DNA of 15,394 bases from JAKAGZ01 sp035266865 (GCA_035266865.1 DATFMR010000158.1:1-15394), one strand, 5' to 3'; counted from the stretch's first letter, positions 1 to 8,137 are shown. Program-made: numbers and translations. Notes: generated by a model not told the origin, from the letters alone.

Positions 1-993
1 AATAAAATAAGTCATTATTTTCTCTTCGCACAATTCAACTATATGGCTGGTGTTAGAACTATTGTAACCGCCGACAACAATTGCAAAGTCAGCATCTTTT
101 TTTAGTAATCCATATGTGGCTTCCTGGTTATCGTTTGTGGCGTAACAAAGAGTGTCGCGAGTATCCGCAAAATGATTCTTTAAATTTTCAATGCCATATT
201 TTTTTATCATAGTTTCTTTTAAATAATCCGCTATTTCCTGGGTTTCAGTTGCCAGCATTGTTGTCTGGTTTACAACCCCGATTTTCTGCAGGTCAGTTTC
301 TACATTAAATCCATCAGATAATTTACCTTTAAAGAATTCATAAAATTCTTTAGCTGATTTTTTACCAAGGATCACATCTGATAGAAATTTAGTTTCATTT
401 AAATCTCTAACAATTAAAGATGCTGAATTTACCACGCTATGCGAGAAAGTGGCTCTCGTCTCTTCGTGGTAATGCTTACCGTGAATTACAATTGTGCAGT
501 CCTGTTTCCCCAGTTGTGCAGAGCGGTTCCAGACTTTTTCAACAAACGGACAGGTTGTATCAAATTTATGTGTATCCAGTTTTAATTCGGAAAGTTTTTT
601 CTCAATTTCTAAAGTCGTGCCGAAAGCAGGAACAATAATTATATCATCCTGGTTTAGCTCATTCCAATTAATCAACTGGTTGCCGTGAGTATCCATTATA
701 AATTTTACGCCCCTGCTGAGCAGATCATCATTAACTCGCGGGTTGTGAATCATTTCACTTAGCAGGAATATTCTTTTGCCGGGATTTTCTTCAACTATTT
801 TGTATGAAATCTCAATCGCATTTTCAACACCGTAACAAAACCCGAAATGGCGGCCAACATAAAAACGCACAGGCCCAAAATCCAGCAAGGTCGGAGAAAA
901 ATCCTTTTTTCTCGGATCGTTGTCTTTCCTGGAGTTCTTAATCTTGGAAATTATGGAACTTTTGTAGTATTGTGGAATATCAAAGTTTTTCAT
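1..993 (-). CDS. ispH: 4-hydroxy-3-methylbut-2-enyl diphosphate reductase (IspH/LytB), 3' end missing
   Basis: IspH is the last enzyme of the MEP isoprenoid pathway. It is a cytoplasmic [4Fe-4S] enzyme that reduces HMBPP to IPP and DMAPP. I translated 331 codons from the ATG at 993 to the window edge. Family landmarks appear in order: GFCYGVENAI (residues 51-60), IHNPRV (82-87), PAFGTT (122-127), TCPFV (147-151), HGKHYHEE (171-178), VNQTTM (241-246), DTLCYATNDNQ (280-290) and VVGGYNSSNTSH (306-317). The three cluster-ligand cysteines are Cys53, Cys148 and Cys283. About 40 residues precede the first motif, and the spacing matches the long plant/cyanobacterial/Bacteroidota form (about 400 residues) rather than the E. 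coli form of about 315, so the missing C-terminus is modest. No Shine-Dalgarno sequence is seen before the ATG. The gene is divergent from the M61 peptidase. The family call is very secure. Confidence 0.96.
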   Translation of the reverse strand, partial: MKNFDIPQYYKSSIISKIKNSRKDNDPRKKDFSPTLLDFGPVRFYVGRHFGFCYGVENAIEISYKIVEENPGKRIFLLSEMIHNPRVNDDLLSRGVKFIMDTHGNQLINWNELNQDDIIIVPAFGTTLEIEKKLSELKLDTHKFDTTCPFVEKVWNRSAQLGKQDCTIVIHGKHYHEETRATFSHSVVNSASLIVRDLNETKFLSDVILGKKSAKEFYEFFKGKLSDGFNVETDLQKIGVVNQTTMLATETQEIADYLKETMIKKYGIENLKNHFADTRDTLCYATNDNQEATYGLLKKDADFAIVVGGYNSSNTSHIVELCEEKIMTYFI

Positions 994-1217
994 TCAATTA
1001 AAATAATTTATGTTTTATAAAAATATGAAAAAAATCGCGTATAAATGATGCAATTGCAGGTCAAAAAATGATAGTGATTTATTATCACCCTGACTATTAC
1101 CGTTTATCACGAATAATATCAACTTATCAAATAAATGTATAATCATCATACTTTTTGACTTATTTTGCCCCAGCTTAAGTGGAAATTCACATAATTTAAA
1201 AATTAGCAGGAGCTTTT
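994..1217. promoter_or_regulatory. Divergent ispH / M61 peptidase intergenic region
   Basis: This 224-nt AT-rich spacer must carry promoters for both flanking genes. On the plus strand there is a TATAAT hexamer at 1138-1143, but no good -35 lies 16-18 nt upstream. Three TTATCA words lie at 1082, 1104 and 1124, spaced 22 and 20 nt, directly before that hexamer. A small hairpin, GTGAT/ATCAC, lies at 1074-1088 and overlaps the first copy. An AGGAG ribosome-binding site at 1208-1212 serves the peptidase ATG at 1218. No RNA gene or small ORF of note was seen. Confidence 0.3.
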
Positions 1218-2996
1218 ATGCAGAAGATCTCAAGATTTTATGCGGTAATTATCATCAATTTTCTTTTAATTTTTTCTACTTCTTTTGCGCAGCAGGTATT
1301 TGAAGTTGATTTAAATAACCGGGCTGATGATAAGTTCCATTTAACTGTTTATCCTGAAAAACTTTCAGCTGATAATAATATTTTCCAGTTTGCTGCAACG
1401 GCGCCGGGAACCTACCAGACAATGGATATAGGGCGTTTCGTATCCGATTTTAAAGCTTATGATAAAAGTGGAAATGTAATCAGCACAGAAAATAGTTCAA
1501 CAAATCAATGGACAATTTCAAACCCGTCCGCAGTTTATAAAATAACATATAATGTTGCTGATATCTGGGATACACCGGTAAAAGAACACAGACTTTACCC
1601 GATGTGCAGTTCAACTATTTCTGATGATTTTGTTATGATTAATGGGCAGGCAGTTTTCGGATATTTTAAAGGGATGCAATCTGAACCAATAAAAATAAAA
1701 ATTGATTATCCGTCTGACTGGTCAATTGGAACTCCATTAAAAAAAGATGCAAACGGATATTATGATGCCGATACTTTTGATAAAGTTGTAGACTCTCCTT
1801 TTTACCTGGGAAATTTAACAAAGACAACCACCGAAGTTGGCGGAGCAAATATTGATGTATATACACATTCAATAAATGGCTCAATAACTTCAGATGATAT
1901 TCTCGATATGTTAAAAGATATACTTAATGCTGAATCAGATTTTACTGAAGGATTGCCGGTAAAAGATTACACATTCCTTTTTTACTTTGGAAAATTTGAT
2001 GCAGGTGCCTGGGAACATTCATATAGTTCCGAGTATGTTTCAAGAGAGGATTCTCTGACAGACAGATTCAAAGCAGAAATAAAATCAGTTGTTGCCCACG
2101 AATTTTTTCACGTAAACACTCCGCTCAACATTCATAGCGAACTTGTTGAAAAATTTAATTTTGTAAAACCGGTAATGTCACAGCATCTCTGGTTATACGA
2201 AGGTGTTACTGAATGGGCTGCGCATATTCTTCAATTGCGTGATAATCTAATAACCCTGGATGCATATTTGAATGAACTTCATAATAAATTAGCTTTTAAT
2301 GACAATTTTGATCAAAGCGTAAGTCTTACTGACCTTGGTGTACATGCAACTGAAATGCCTGATCAATATCCAAATATCTATATGAAAGGCGCTGTAGTTG
2401 GCGGCTTGCTTGATATCCGATTGTTAAAACTTTCAAACGGGAAAAAGGGTTTGCGTGAATTATTAATTGAACTGTCAAAAAAATACGGACCAAAACATTC
2501 TTTCAGTGAAGATAATTTCTTTGATGAACTTGCCAGCATGACTTATCCTGCAATTGGTGATTTTATCAATAAATACATTAAAGGAACTGAAAAACTTCCT
2601 GTAAAAGAATATTATAATTGGCTTGGTATTGATTATAAAGAAATCGGAGGTTATGACAGCAGTAAAACTTCTTTAGGAATCGGACTTGGTGTTGTTAATG
2701 GAGCTATAGGCGTTGTAAAAGTTGACGATGGAAGCAATACACAAATGAAAGTGGGCGATATAATTGTAAAAGTTCAGGGAAATCCACTGACTTTACAAAA
2801 TGCAAGAGAAATGTTTGGAAAAATGCAGAAATCAAAAGTCGGTGATAAAATTACTTTTACCATTAAACGCGGCGATGAAGAAATGGAATTTACTGAAACA
2901 TTGCAACCGCGTATAAACAAACACGTTTTTACAGTTGATCCGAATCCAGGTCCGGAACAATTAAAATTAAGAAAAGCCTGGCAGAAGAATTTATAA
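1218..2996 (+). CDS. Secreted M61-family metallopeptidase with C-terminal PDZ domain
   Basis: A 592-residue protein of the glycyl-aminopeptidase-like M61 family, predicted to act outside the cytoplasm (periplasm). Residues 1-24 form a signal peptide (basic start, hydrophobic core IIINFLLIF, then TSFA before QQ). The catalytic zinc site is HEFFH at 294-298, with the third ligand probably Glu328 in LWLYEGVTEW (Glu332 is the other acidic residue there). A PDZ-like domain occupies roughly 480-560 (LGIGLGVVNGAIGVVKV, then a GDIIVKVQG core), as is usual in this family. The start is supported by AGGAG five nucleotides before the ATG. The segment after HEFFH reads VNTPLNIHSE, not the WN-x-K-x-x-P of classical members. 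The gene is followed by a strong terminator and stands alone. Its physiological substrate cannot be read from sequence. Confidence 0.88.
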   Translation: MQKISRFYAVIIINFLLIFSTSFAQQVFEVDLNNRADDKFHLTVYPEKLSADNNIFQFAATAPGTYQTMDIGRFVSDFKAYDKSGNVISTENSSTNQWTISNPSAVYKITYNVADIWDTPVKEHRLYPMCSSTISDDFVMINGQAVFGYFKGMQSEPIKIKIDYPSDWSIGTPLKKDANGYYDADTFDKVVDSPFYLGNLTKTTTEVGGANIDVYTHSINGSITSDDILDMLKDILNAESDFTEGLPVKDYTFLFYFGKFDAGAWEHSYSSEYVSREDSLTDRFKAEIKSVVAHEFFHVNTPLNIHSELVEKFNFVKPVMSQHLWLYEGVTEWAAHILQLRDNLITLDAYLNELHNKLAFNDNFDQSVSLTDLGVHATEMPDQYPNIYMKGAVVGGLLDIRLLKLSNGKKGLRELLIELSKKYGPKHSFSEDNFFDELASMTYPAIGDFINKYIKGTEKLPVKEYYNWLGIDYKEIGGYDSSKTSLGIGLGVVNGAIGVVKVDDGSNTQMKVGDIIVKVQGNPLTLQNAREMFGKMQKSKVGDKITFTIKRGDEEMEFTETLQPRINKHVFTVDPNPGPEQLKLRKAWQKNL

Positions 2997-3015
2997 AATA
3001 AAATCCTGCTAATTT

Positions 3016-3050
3016 AAGGCTGAAGATTAATCTCTTCAGCCTTTTTTATT
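3016..3050 (+). terminator. Rho-independent terminator of the M61 peptidase gene
   Basis: A perfect 11-bp stem (AAGGCTGAAGA at 3016-3026 pairing with TCTTCAGCCTT at 3033-3043) closes a 6-nt loop and runs into a T-rich tract. It begins 19 nt after the peptidase stop codon, so it isolates that gene from the next one. Confidence 0.9.
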
Positions 3051-3082
3051 GACTAAAATTTACTAACCATTTAACTCTAACT

Positions 3083-3535
3083 ATGATTTTAGAAAAAGAA
3101 TTGCAAATAAAATTACCTTTGGTAAAATCTCTGTCCAGTTTGTGCTTTAATTCTGAAGGTAGAGTAATTCATAAATTTAATGGAAAAGTTGAAGTCGAAG
3201 CACACCCAAAAGACTCGCTTATATTTAATGAATCAATTAAATGGGAAAATGGAGACAATCTTTTAATCAATTCTAAAAACATTTACAGGTGGACTTTTTT
3301 AGAATTCGGGAATATCAAACTCGAGCATTTAAGATTCGGAACAGATCACCCGGTATTTTTAGTTGAGCTTGCAAAATCTGGTGAGAAAAAATGGAAAAGT
3401 ATAGAACCTCATAAATGTGGTATGGATTTATATTCTGCCGAATTGTACTTAAAAAATAAGCAGCTTGTTTTGATCTGGACAGTTAAAGGTCCTACAGAGA
3501 ACTACGCACTTAAGACAGTTTATTCAACAATTTAG
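3083..3535 (+). CDS. Small DUF6314-like protein
   Basis: A 150-residue protein with no signal peptide or membrane segment, so probably cytoplasmic. It alternates short beta-type stretches, suggesting a small barrel-like fold. The C-terminal half carries the features I associate with DUF6314: an H-x-C-x-x-D-x-Y block (His110, Cys112, Asp115, Tyr117), then WTVKGP (132-137) and a terminal Y-x-L-K-T-V-Y (141-147). Its function is not known. The family call is from memory of the motif pattern, and another beta-barrel DUF is possible. No Shine-Dalgarno sequence precedes the ATG. It lies between a terminator upstream and the prfA promoter-like site downstream, so it looks like a single-gene unit. 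Confidence 0.6.
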   Translation: MILEKELQIKLPLVKSLSSLCFNSEGRVIHKFNGKVEVEAHPKDSLIFNESIKWENGDNLLINSKNIYRWTFLEFGNIKLEHLRFGTDHPVFLVELAKSGEKKWKSIEPHKCGMDLYSAELYLKNKQLVLIWTVKGPTENYALKTVYSTI

Positions 3536-3579
3536 AATTTCAGCTCTGCAATTTCTTAGATTTTGAGCCTTACCTTTGC

Positions 3580-3587
3580 TATATTTG
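3580..3587 (+). promoter_or_regulatory. TAnnTTTG-type -7 promoter element before prfA
   Basis: TATATTTG matches the Bacteroidota -7 consensus TAnnTTTG exactly and would place the transcript start near 3594, about 17 nt before the prfA ATG at 3611. A TTTTG lies at 3561-3565, but the spacing (14 nt) is shorter than the usual -33 distance, so only the -7 half is convincing. Use of this promoter class in this organism is inferred. Confidence 0.4.
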
Positions 3588-3610
3588 AAATTCTAAAAAA
3601 AGAAAAGACA

Positions 3611-4690
3611 ATGGATTTATCCGAAAGACTAAAAAAAGTTAAAGATCGATTTGAGGCAATAAATCAGCAGCTTTCAGATCCTTCATTTATGAATGACAGG
3701 GGCAAGATCGTCAGCCTTAGCAGAGAAAGAAGTGAGCTGGTTGAAATTGTTCAAACTTATGATGAATATTCAAAGATATTGAATGATATCAAAGGTAACA
3801 GAGAAATAATACATTCAGGCAGCGATAAAGAACTGGTTTCAATGGCGGAAACTGAACTAGAAGAACTCGAAGAGAAAAAGGAAAACCTGGAAGAAAGGAT
3901 TAAAATCCTCCTTCTCCCTAAAGATCCAAATGATAACAAAGATATTATTATGGAAATTCGCGCCGGAACCGGTGGTGAAGAAGCTGCCCTGTTTGCGGGA
4001 GACCTTTACAGAATGTACACACGCTTTGCTGAGATAAAGAGTTGGAAAGTTGAGCTAATGGATATAAGTGACACCGGGCTTGGCGGAATTAAAGAAGCAG
4101 TATTTTCTGTCAGTGGAGAAAATATTTACGGCAATCTAAAATTTGAAAGCGGCGTACACAGAGTTCAACGAGTGCCTGAAACGGAAGGCAGTGGAAGAGT
4201 TCATACATCGGCCGCTTCTGTTGCTGTTTTGCCTGAAGCAGAAGATGTGCAAATTGAAATAAATCAAAATGATTTACGAATAGATATTTTCAGATCAGGT
4301 GGGGCCGGCGGACAGAACGTAAACAAAGTAGAAACCGCTGTTAGAATAACTCACATCCCTACCGGAATTGTTGTCCAGTGCCAGGACGAAAGATCACAGT
4401 TGAAGAACAGGCAAAAAGCAATGAAAGTGTTGCGGGCAAGATTGTACGATATGAAATTAAAAGAACATAATGCAGAGTTATCAGCTCAAAGGAAATCGAT
4501 GGTTGGAAGCGGAGACAGAAGCGATAAAATCAGGACATATAATTTTCCACAAAACCGTGTTACCGATCACAGAATTGGATTAACACTTTATAACCTTTCG
4601 AATATTATTGAAGGTGAGCTGGAAGAATTGATTGAACAGTTGAAACTTGCCGACAGAACTGAAAAACTCCAGGCAAATGGGGAAGCTTAA
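3611..4690 (+). CDS. prfA: Peptide chain release factor 1 (RF1)
   Basis: RF1 recognises UAA and UAG stop codons and triggers peptide release on the ribosome. From the ATG at 3611 the protein is 359 residues, close to the usual 360. An N-terminal coiled domain (1-100) is followed by the core. The stop-recognition tripeptide position reads Pro-Glu-Thr (189-191, within HRVQRVPETEGSGRVHTSA). The catalytic GGQ is at 233-235, the same numbering as E. coli RF1, within RSGGAGGQNVNKVETAVRITH. RF2 would have SPF at the tripeptide, so RF1 is favoured. The frame stays open upstream to a TTG at 3563 (16 extra codons), but that lies upstream of the -7 element at 3580-3587 and adds nothing conserved. The stop codon lies one base from the stop of the convergent phosphatase gene. 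Confidence 0.95.
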   Translation: MDLSERLKKVKDRFEAINQQLSDPSFMNDRGKIVSLSRERSELVEIVQTYDEYSKILNDIKGNREIIHSGSDKELVSMAETELEELEEKKENLEERIKILLLPKDPNDNKDIIMEIRAGTGGEEAALFAGDLYRMYTRFAEIKSWKVELMDISDTGLGGIKEAVFSVSGENIYGNLKFESGVHRVQRVPETEGSGRVHTSAASVAVLPEAEDVQIEINQNDLRIDIFRSGGAGGQNVNKVETAVRITHIPTGIVVQCQDERSQLKNRQKAMKVLRARLYDMKLKEHNAELSAQRKSMVGSGDRSDKIRTYNFPQNRVTDHRIGLTLYNLSNIIEGELEELIEQLKLADRTEKLQANGEA

Positions 4691-4691
4691 C

Positions 4692-6263
4692 TTAAACTGA
4701 TTTCAAAGTTATCAGGCTTATATCATCCTCAAACTTACTTTCAGTAAAAGAAATAAATTCTTCTTTTAGTTTTAAAAACGGGTTATCCTCAGGAGAAATA
4801 CTTTCAAGTACTTCGTTTAATTTTTCTGCCCCAAATTGTTCACCTGCCGAATTTCTCGTTTCAATAATACCATCAGTAATAAGAAAGAGACAATCATTTT
4901 TATTCATTTGAACAGATACATCTTCATAAGTACCGTCTGATGAAAAGCCGAGCAAGAGTCCGTTTGATTGAATTTTTTTGATCTCACCAGTTTTAGAATT
5001 TTTATAGATAATCGGCAAATCACCAGCTCCAGTGTATTTTACAGTCTTATTTTTTTTATTTAACAATAGAATTGAAAGTGTGGCAAAGACTTCTGAAATT
5101 TTTGCATCCTGATAAATTGATTTATTTACTTGTTGAAGAATAGTACTGGGACTGTGTACGCTTCCCGTTTCAAGCACAACTCTTATTGCGCTTCTTACAT
5201 ACCCGGCATAAGCAAAAGCAAAATACCAGGCCCCCCATTTTTTACCCATTACATCACCAAGGACTATCGCAAGATGATCTTCATCAAGATTAAAATAATC
5301 TATAAAGTCTCCCCCGGGAATTCCTTTAAATGGCTGGTGCCACTGGTTAATTTCAAATCCATCAAATTTTGGACTTTGATCCGGTACTACTTTTACCCGC
5401 ATAGAATCTGCAGCTTCATGAAGTTCACTGACAGCCTTTTTTCTTTCAGAACCAAGACTTTTTATTATAGCGCTTACTTTTGCAACAACTACTCTTGGTC
5501 CTGCAGTTTTAATAACGTAATCCGTAATCCCCAGGTCGTAGCCTTCTAGTATATCTGTTTCTTCCCCTTTCGCAGTCAAAAATACAAAAGGAACAGATTT
5601 TAAATTCGTATCTTCCAGAAGCATTTTTCTGAATTGATAACCATCAACCTTCGGCATCATTATATCAGAGACAATAATATCAGGATGATATTCTTTTGCT
5701 TTTTTTAATCCTTCTTCAGCACTTGATGCTGTGGCACAATCAAAACCTTCTTTATTCAGACTGAACTGGAATAGCTTTGTCATTGTGTTGTCATCATCAA
5801 CAAGCAGTATTTTTGCTTTATCATCGGCAAATGAATCTTCAACATTTTTTTCCTGAGTAGTTTTGCCGTATGCTTTATAAATATCTGCCTTTCTTAACAA
5901 TGCACGTACTTTTAGAATCAATTCTTTAACGTCAAAAGGTTTTGTAATTATATCATCGCCGCCTGCTTCCAATGCATTAGATTTATCTTCAATCGTGTTT
6001 TTTGCTGTAACAAAAACAAACGGGAGTATTTTAAATTTTGCATCCTGCCTGACTTTTTTACAAAATTCAAATCCATCCATTCCCTGCATTGTTACATCAC
6101 ATAATACCAGGTCCACCTTGTTGTTTTGAAGAATAACCAGGCCATCTTCAGATCCCCCTGCAACTAAGGTATTAAAATTATTTTTCTTTAAATGATGCTC
6201 AATAAGTTTTCTTATGGTTTTATCATCATCAATTATTAAAATAGATTTAACGGATTCCTGCAT
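4692..6263 (-). CDS. Double-receiver SpoIIE/RsbU-type Ser/Thr phosphatase response regulator
   Basis: A 523-residue cytoplasmic signalling protein. Receiver 1 (about 6-125) has the acidic pocket IDDD, phosphoacceptor Asp56, Thr86 and Lys108. Receiver 2 (about 151-270) has VDDD, Asp200, Thr230 and Lys252, although the Pro usually following the Lys is Thr. A PP2C-like SpoIIE domain (about 300-523) keeps metal-binding acids: GGD at 317-319, Asp337 in LGDVMG, Asp464 in ITDG and Asp513/514. The loop after Asp337 reads GKKWGAWYFAF instead of the common GHGxxAA. Family logic: phosphorylation of the receivers controls dephosphorylation of a STAS antagonist, here most likely the upstream-encoded STAS protein. 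It is the last gene of the cluster, 114 nt behind the STAS gene. That gap may hold its own promoter, and I found no convincing sigma-54 site in it. No Shine-Dalgarno sequence. Confidence 0.92.
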   Translation of the reverse strand: MQESVKSILIIDDDKTIRKLIEHHLKKNNFNTLVAGGSEDGLVILQNNKVDLVLCDVTMQGMDGFEFCKKVRQDAKFKILPFVFVTAKNTIEDKSNALEAGGDDIITKPFDVKELILKVRALLRKADIYKAYGKTTQEKNVEDSFADDKAKILLVDDDNTMTKLFQFSLNKEGFDCATASSAEEGLKKAKEYHPDIIVSDIMMPKVDGYQFRKMLLEDTNLKSVPFVFLTAKGEETDILEGYDLGITDYVIKTAGPRVVVAKVSAIIKSLGSERKKAVSELHEAADSMRVKVVPDQSPKFDGFEINQWHQPFKGIPGGDFIDYFNLDEDHLAIVLGDVMGKKWGAWYFAFAYAGYVRSAIRVVLETGSVHSPSTILQQVNKSIYQDAKISEVFATLSILLLNKKNKTVKYTGAGDLPIIYKNSKTGEIKKIQSNGLLLGFSSDGTYEDVSVQMNKNDCLFLITDGIIETRNSAGEQFGAEKLNEVLESISPEDNPFLKLKEEFISFTESKFEDDISLITLKSV

Positions 6264-6377
6264 TATATATTTTTTTTAGGATGAGTGTTTTATATCTACT
6301 GAATATAATCTGCAAATAACTGAACAAATTGAATACTAAGATGATCTGGGAAATGCAAAAGTTAATATTGATTTAAA

Positions 6378-6716
6378 TTAGCCAAAACTCTTTATAGCTT
6401 CTTCCTTGGTTTTATAAGATTCAAAAACACGGTACATTCTCGTCAGTTCAAACATAGAATGGACGGCGGGCTGAAAGCCAACAAGTCTTAAATCACCACC
6501 TAATGAAGTTATTTTTTTTAATGAGACAACAAGTGCACCAAGAAAAGTTGAGTCTATAAATTCTGATTCGGAAATATCAACTATAATTTTCCGGCACCCT
6601 GATTCTATATCCTGAGTTAAAGTAAGTTTAAATTCCTCGGCTTCTTTAAGTGTAGCTCTGGTTAAGTTTACCACTTCCACAAGTATATCACCGTATTTTT
6701 CTTTTGTAAAATCCAT
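6378..6716 (-). CDS. STAS-domain anti-sigma factor antagonist (SpoIIAA/RsbV-like)
   Basis: A 112-residue single STAS domain. The phosphorylatable Ser sits at residue 56 in FIDSTFLGALV, aligning with the DS(S/T)GLG motif of SpoIIAA/RsbV, although the Gly after S/T is Phe here. Known family role: the unphosphorylated form binds and sequesters an anti-sigma kinase, and phosphorylation of the Ser releases it. The start has a good site, GGGAAG (6721-6726 on this strand), four nucleotides before the ATG. It begins 26 nt after the sigma-54 regulator gene, so the two are very likely cotranscribed. The phosphatase encoded next is the obvious candidate to dephosphorylate Ser56. No RsbW-like kinase partner is present in the window. 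It could instead be a non-sigma STAS regulator. Confidence 0.9.
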   Translation of the reverse strand: MDFTKEKYGDILVEVVNLTRATLKEAEEFKLTLTQDIESGCRKIIVDISESEFIDSTFLGALVVSLKKITSLGGDLRLVGFQPAVHSMFELTRMYRVFESYKTKEEAIKSFG

Positions 6717-6742
6717 TTATCTTCCCATTTAAAAAATTAATT

Positions 6743-8125
6743 TTATTCAGGTGAACGATTTTCAATATTATATTTTTCCATCAGGCGGTAAATTGTTGCC
6801 CTGCCCAATTGCAATTTTTTAGCAGCTTCTACAATATTCCCATTAGTAACTTTCAATGCATGTTTTATCGATTCTTCTTTCAGCTTTTCAAATGGGATAA
6901 TCGTCTCATCACTAAATAATGATCCGTTATAATCAGCTGAAACCGATACATCTGAACTTCTAATATGTGAAGGCAAATCATCAACATCAACAGTATCTTT
7001 TTCTGCAATAATAAGGCATCTTTCAACTGTATTTTCCATTTCCCTGATATTGCCAGGCCAGTTGTATTCATAAATTAATTTCAAAGCTCTTTTGGTAAAC
7101 CCCTTTATTGATTTTCCCAATTTTTCGTTAAAATGAGAGAGAAAATGTTCCGCAAGTACAAGAATGTCACCTCTTCTCTGACGCAAAGGGGGAATATTTA
7201 TTGGGAATGAGTTTAACCTGTAATAAAGGTCTTCCCTGAACTGTTTGTTTTCAACTTCTTCTTTTAATTCGCGATTTGTAGCGGAAATTATTCTGACATC
7301 TGTTTTAATTAATTCAGTACCACCTACTCTTTCAAATTCCCTTTGTTGAATAACTCTCAGCAATTTTGCCTGAAGGAGCATTTCAAGTTCACCGACCTCA
7401 TCAAGAAAAATTGTACCTTCATTTGCAACTTCAAATTTACCGAGTTTCCTTTGATGAGCCCCGGTAAATGACCCTTTCTCGTGTCCAAACAGTTCACTTT
7501 CAAGCAGTTCACGAGGTATTGAAGCACAATTAACAACAATAAAAGGCTTGTCTTTTCTCTTCCCATTATAGTGAATCGCCCTTGCTATAAGTTCCTTACC
7601 AGTTCCGCTTTCACCATGAATAAGCACAGTAATGTCATTGTTCAAAACTTTTGAAACCAGCTTAAATACATCCTGCATTTTACCATCAGAAGAAATAATA
7701 TTATCAAAGCTGTATTCTTTTTTAACATTTTCTTTCAGGCTTTCAAGCTCTTTAACAAGATCATAACCCTTAATTGCATTTTTAAGTGCAGGTTCAAGTC
7801 TTTGCATGTCAATTGGTTTCGGGAAATAGTCGAATGCTCCGTAACGAAGAGCTTCTACCGCAACTTCTATACTACCTTGTGCCGAAAGTATAATAACAGG
7901 AAGATTTTCATCCTGCTGTTTTATTCTTTTTAATGTTTCAATTCCGTCAAGCCCCGGGAGCATAATATCCAGTAAAACTATATCTGGTTTTGCATTTAAT
8001 CTCTTTAAAGCGTCTTCGCCGTTGGAGAATACCTCAACATCATACTTCCATTTATCCTTAACCCAATAGGATAATAGTTTGGAAATTGCCTGCTCGTCGT
8101 CTACAATAAAAACTAATTTGCTCAT
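6743..8125 (-). CDS. NtrC-family sigma-54-dependent response regulator
   Basis: From the ATG at 8125 the protein has 460 residues in three domains. The receiver (1-120) has Asp9/Asp10, phosphoacceptor Asp53, Ser81 and Lys103. The AAA+ sigma-54 interaction domain (about 140-375) has Walker A GESGTGKE (171-178), the sigma-54-contacting loop as GSFTGA (218-223, Ser for the usual first Ala), Walker B FLDE (240-243) and the arginine-rich FREDLYYRLN (296-305). A Fis-type helix-turn-helix fills about 425-450 (GNIVEAAKKLQLGRATIYRLM). By family it activates RNA polymerase-sigma-54 promoters when phosphorylated, presumably by the kinase encoded 12 nt upstream. A TTG four codons earlier (8137) keeps the frame open, but AAGG at 8131-8134 is well placed only for the ATG. 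Targets are unknown. Confidence 0.94.
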   Translation of the reverse strand: MSKLVFIVDDEQAISKLLSYWVKDKWKYDVEVFSNGEDALKRLNAKPDIVLLDIMLPGLDGIETLKRIKQQDENLPVIILSAQGSIEVAVEALRYGAFDYFPKPIDMQRLEPALKNAIKGYDLVKELESLKENVKKEYSFDNIISSDGKMQDVFKLVSKVLNNDITVLIHGESGTGKELIARAIHYNGKRKDKPFIVVNCASIPRELLESELFGHEKGSFTGAHQRKLGKFEVANEGTIFLDEVGELEMLLQAKLLRVIQQREFERVGGTELIKTDVRIISATNRELKEEVENKQFREDLYYRLNSFPINIPPLRQRRGDILVLAEHFLSHFNEKLGKSIKGFTKRALKLIYEYNWPGNIREMENTVERCLIIAEKDTVDVDDLPSHIRSSDVSVSADYNGSLFSDETIIPFEKLKEESIKHALKVTNGNIVEAAKKLQLGRATIYRLMEKYNIENRSPE

Positions 8126-8130
8126 CACTA

Positions 8131-8134
8131 CCTT
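8131..8134 (-). promoter_or_regulatory. Ribosome-binding site that fixes the regulator start
   Basis: Read on the minus strand, AAGG lies five nucleotides before the ATG at 8125 and only just after the kinase stop codon. The alternative TTG at 8137 would lie upstream of this site, so the ATG is the better start. The arrangement indicates translational linkage of kinase and regulator. Confidence 0.6.
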
Positions 8135-8137
8135 CAA

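Noticed and set aside
420..688. Two short overlapping plus-strand frames near the left edge
   Set aside because: Both are shadows of ispH, which is continuous on the minus strand from 993 to 1 with all family motifs.
1074..1088. GTGAT/ATCAC hairpin upstream of the M61 peptidase
   Set aside because: The stem is only five base pairs, AT-rich and without a U tract. It is too weak to call a terminator or riboswitch.
5130..5549. 139-codon plus-strand open frame
   Set aside because: It lies wholly antisense within the receiver/phosphatase gene, whose reading frame is full of recognisable motifs. The product resembles no family and has shadow-type composition.
6264..6377. Possible sigma-54 promoter between the STAS and phosphatase genes (a TTTTGCA on the minus strand)
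   Set aside because: No GG lies at the required distance upstream of the GC, so the -24/-12 pattern fails.
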